Below are positions 60,876 to 64,000 of a stretch of DNA of 64,000 nt, one piece after another; the stretch's first letter is position 1; each line of letters starts with the position of its first letter. The translations under genes were made by a program, and so were the position numbers. This DNA is from Heterodera schachtii (taxonomy: Eukaryota > Nematoda > Chromadorea > Rhabditida > Heteroderidae). The notes under the pieces were generated by a model. The model was not told the DNA's origin and ran no database searches. It saw only the letters and a program-made list of their open reading frames with translations. The DNA lies in the NCBI GenBank assembly GCA_023374025.1, contig SIJG01000070.1:555417-619416 (forward strand), read 5' to 3'.

Positions 60876-62370
60876 TCAATCAAAGCCCACCCATGTCGAT
60901 GAATCATCAAATTTCTTCAAAATTATGTAATGCTTGTCATTTTTTATGAAGTGAACTCTTTTGTCTTCTTTTACCCTTTCTTCCGCCCGTTTAAACATTT
61001 CCACTAATTTTTCTTCAAATTTTTGTCGATTTATTCCGTTTAAACTTTCATTTGGTTGGCATTCATTTGCTGTGTCAATTGCCATTTGCAAAACCAATTC
61101 ATTAATTGGCACTTTTGTTTGATTTTTGAATTTCATTTCATAATTCAATCTCTCCTCATTCAATAAAATTAGTTGAAAACTATAACTAACAATATTTTTA
61201 AAATAATAATTAAACAATTGATTTAATTGATATTCATAGTAAAAACTCCAATGCGATTTCAAATAAAATTGCGAAATTTTAACCAGACAATTCACCGCGT
61301 AAATTATTGGCCCTTCAATTTCAAATATTTCAAATTGATCTCTCTTGAAAACAAATTTTGGCTTCACAGTTAGAATTCCGGCATATTCTCTGTATAAATA
61401 TTCATACAAAATATTCAAATATTTGCGATATTTTTGGCATTCTGTCCTTTCAAATTCTTCAAATTTCTCTGCAATTTGATCACCAGGGCTGCAAAAAATA
61501 TGCAAAAGCATATTTTTTTCCTGGCTTCTCCATGCTCTAAATAGTAGGAAAAACACTTTCTTTTTTGTGTTTGCTTATAAAAATCGGGACTTTTATTTGC
61601 ATATTTTTGCATATTTTGGGCCTTAATGCATATTTTGCATATTTTGGGTTTTTCTGCATTTTTATGCATATTTTGCCATTTTCTGGAAAATTTGTTAACA
61701 AAAATGCAATAAAAACGGAAAATACACCCCTAAGAATCGGCCCTAAAAATTCAGAAAAATATACCCCTAAGAATCGACCGAAAATTTTTAAAAAACACAC
61801 CACTAAGAATTGGAAAATTTTCTCAAAACTTCTTCCCCCAAATTTTTTTTTTTTCATGACAAAATTTTTGATTTAAAAATGTCAATATTTGCTAAGAGAA
61901 TTTTATAAAAGAACTGTAGCTCATTGTCAAGTGTACTAATGAAAAAAAATTTTTAAAGTTAATTTGCACCCCTAATTTTCAAGTTTTTTTGTGCATATTT
62001 GGTGCATATTTTGCGATTTTTGTGCATATTTAGTGCATATTTCACGACTTTATTTGCATATTTATGCGTATATTTTGGCCACTTTTTGTGCATATTTTTT
62101 GCAGCCCTGTTGATCACATTGCCAATTGTTTTTCATATAATACACAATGCCAAAGTGTGCCTCATATTTTTGCTGTGTAAATTCACTGATTTGAATTTGC
62201 GGATGTCCTTTCATGAATGCAATTAGCAAATTGTCGCCCACCTAATTAAAATGGATTTAAAATAATAATTTTTCGAAATTTTAACTTACCGCTGGATTCG
62301 CATTAGATATTCGAAATAAAAAATGCAGTGAACTAATTGTAAAAATATATATAAATGGAAAATAAAACAT
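60876..62370 (-). pseudogene. Family X member A', split by a hAT-type insertion
   Basis: Exon 1 (62370-62290, 27 codons as in A) is a signal peptide MFYFPFIYIFTISSLHFLFR then ISNANPA, followed by a GTAAGT donor. Exon 2 starts at 62241 with VGDNLLIAFMKGHPQIQISE and QKYEAHFGIVYYMKNNWQCD, where the hAT-type element interrupts it. The coding sequence resumes at 61475 and runs in the expected frame (CQKYRKYLNILYEYLYREY, VKPKFVFKRDQFEIFEIEG, ILLNEERLNYEMKFKN) to a stop at 60876. The insert plus target duplication is 634 bp, not a multiple of 3, so the protein is cut or needs the element spliced out. Apart from the insertion no stop was noticed, so the event is recent. Confidence 0.75.
61484..62109. 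mobile_element. Non-autonomous hAT-type DNA transposon (626 bp)
   Basis: Terminal inverted repeats CAGGGCTGCAAAAAATATGC at both ends and an 8-bp target duplication TTGATCAC at 61476-61483 and 62110-62117. Interior is rich in 'gcatatttt' and has 'cccctaagaatc' blocks shared with the element at 437-1024. It inserted in exon 2 of A'. Confidence 0.93.
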
Positions 62371-62390
62371 TTATTTTTCTTTGTCTAAAT

Positions 62391-64000
62391 TAGGGTTAAG
62401 CCCCGACCCCGAGCCCCCCGGCCCCCGACCCGACCCGAGACGTTTTTTGGACCAATCCCCCGACCCGACCCCCGACATGTCGTCCCCCGAGGTCCCCGAC
62501 CCCCGACTTTTTGCCCCCCGACCCCCCGACACTATTTCGGGGGATTGGGGACTCCGAGCGTTTTAAAAATTTAAAAGTTAATTCATCCACGAAGGCGGGA
62601 AATATTGAAAATTTTTGAGATTTTGAACAAATTTTCTTAATAAAATTCATTAAAAATTACGAAAAACTTTGCGGCGGCGCCTATCGGCACCACCGGTCCT
62701 ACAAAACCATGGTGCCGATCGGTAATTTTTCAAAATATGAACACCAACAAGGCCGAAAAAAAAGATTTCAGGGTCAAAAATAAGAACATTTTGCAACATT
62801 TTTTCAAAATTTGAGTTCATTTTGCCCACATATTTTCACCAAAAATGACCAATTTTTGCGCGATTTTGAGCCAAATTTTTAAGAAAAAATAAGCTTTTGC
62901 GGACCGGTGGTACCGACAAGATGCCGCCGGAAAAAAAAATTGAAAATTGGGAGTTTTTGTAGCATTTTTTACATAAAAATGGCCATTTTAAAGTTTTTTT
63001 TTCTCAACCAGCGAAATAAAACATTAATCAGAAAAAATTTAAAAAGTTTAGGTGAAGCCTGAAAATAAGAAAAGGTTAGAAATAAGGACAAATTTCAGTA
63101 AATTCGGGATCAAAAGATCAAAAAATTTTGCGGCAGACCTTAAAATTTCTTGAAATAGTGACATATGCCATAAAATTTCAAAATTATAAATATATTTAAG
63201 AAAGCAGAACAATTTTCGTCGCTACCCCAAAATTAGAAATTCTTATAAATAAGAACAAATGGAAGCCCCTGGTTTAAAGCAGGGTTATGCCAGCTTGGAC
63301 TCACTCTTGCCTGGCGCTAACGAAATCAGATGATTAAAGTGAAAAAAAGGAAGATTTACGGGAATTTAAAAATAAAAATTGAGTTTTTCGTTAAAAAATT
63401 TCGTTGATCACTACCCGATCGGGGTCCCCGACCCCCGACAATTGAGCTTCCCCCCGACCCGACCCCCGACATGTCGCCCCCCGAGGTCCCCGGCCCCCGA
63501 CTTTTTGCCCCCCGACCCCCCGACACTATTTCGGGGGATTGGGGACTCCGAGCGTTTTAAAAATTTAAAAGTTAATTCATCCACGAAGGCGGGAAATATT
63601 GAAAATTTTTGAGATTTTGAACAAATTTTCTTAATAAAATTCATTAAAAATTACGAAAAACTTTGCGGCGGCGCCTATCGGCACCACCGGTCCTACAAAA
63701 CCATGGTGCCGATCGTTAATTAATTTTAAAAATATGAACATCAAGGCCGTAAAATAAGATTTTAGGGTCAAAAATAATAACAATTAGCAACATTTTTCAA
63801 TCAGTAAATTTTTACAATTTATTTGATCAAAATGCTATCAATTTTAGGGCCGTGGTGCTGATAGGCGCCGCCGGGAGAATTTTTTGAAAATTTGAGTTCA
63901 TTTTGCCCACAGATTTTCACCAAAAATGACCAATTTTTGCGCGATTTTGAGCCAAATTTTTAAGAACAAATAAGCTTTTGCGAACCGGCGGTGCCGATTA
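62391..64000 (+). repeat. ~1.05 kb tandem duplication with GC palindromes (cut by window end)
   Basis: 62396-62725 and 63420-63715 are nearly identical (C-rich 'ccccgacccgacccccgac' blocks, then 'gcgttttaaaaatttaaaag', then 'gcggcggcgcctatcggcac'). 62790-62925 matches 63870-64000. Each unit carries palindromic hairpin motifs at about 62671, 62899, 63664 and 63850. Open frames in the C-rich part are low complexity. The plus end runs out of the window. Confidence 0.85.

Noticed and set aside
62396..62650. Pro/Asp/Arg-rich frames in the C-rich repeat and in its second copy
   Set aside because: They are translations of CCCCGACC blocks inside a tandem duplication.

Overview
This is eukaryotic, very AT-rich DNA (roughly 70 % A+T by eye) with many small exons whose 3' splice sites read TTTTCAG or TTTTAG. 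The recognisable protein families (a serpentine chemoreceptor, a nematode-style aldo-keto reductase, SWEET, a cystatin, small secreted proteins with signal-peptide exons) suggest a nematode. A plant-parasitic or other clade IV nematode is a guess; I cannot name the species. No rRNA, no intact tRNA, no CRISPR and no prokaryotic operon is visible. All exon joins were predicted by hand from splice signals and reading phase.

Layout. 1-1.6 kb: 3' part of a cystatin-like gene with a hAT-type element in an intron. 2.0-3.8 kb: decayed aldo-keto reductase. 5.1-6.3 kb: unrecognised coding exons beside a long palindrome. 8.3-10.3 kb: chemoreceptor with at least two frameshifts. 10.56-18.91 kb: two inverted copies of a ~600 bp repeat bracketing three members (X1-X3) of an unrecognised, apparently secreted protein family. 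18.9-24.4 kb: nested repeats and two hAT-type elements. 25.6-30.25 kb (minus strand): a phase-consistent SWEET sugar-transporter gene with an unusually long C-terminal tail. 30.3-43 kb: apparently gene-free DNA with CT/GA microsatellites, G runs and a striking excess of the palindrome TGATCA. 43.3-43.8 kb: short tandem repeats. 44.5-46.6 kb: two more family-X units (A, B) on plus. 49.3-51.0 kb: broken three-repeat helix-turn-helix gene followed by a GC-rich hairpin island between ~247 bp direct repeats. 52.3 kb: a 33-bp minisatellite encoding an 11-residue charged repeat. 53.7-55.8 kb: two hAT-type elements. 56.3-57.0 kb: small cysteine-rich secreted protein. 57.6-58.7 kb: 30-copy tandem array. 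60.0-62.4 kb: family-X units B' and A' in inverted orientation, A' split by a hAT-type insertion. 62.4-64.0 kb: ~1.05 kb tandem duplication with palindromic GC hairpins.

The most interesting system is family X: at least seven related units in this one window, three with a clear signal-peptide exon, with a cysteine-bearing helical first module and a second module on separate exons, spread by tandem and inverted duplication in repeat-rich DNA. This pattern is usual for fast-evolving secreted proteins at a host or environment interface, but their function is unknown. At least six non-autonomous hAT-type elements with 8-bp target duplications have shaped the window and broken or invaded several genes.
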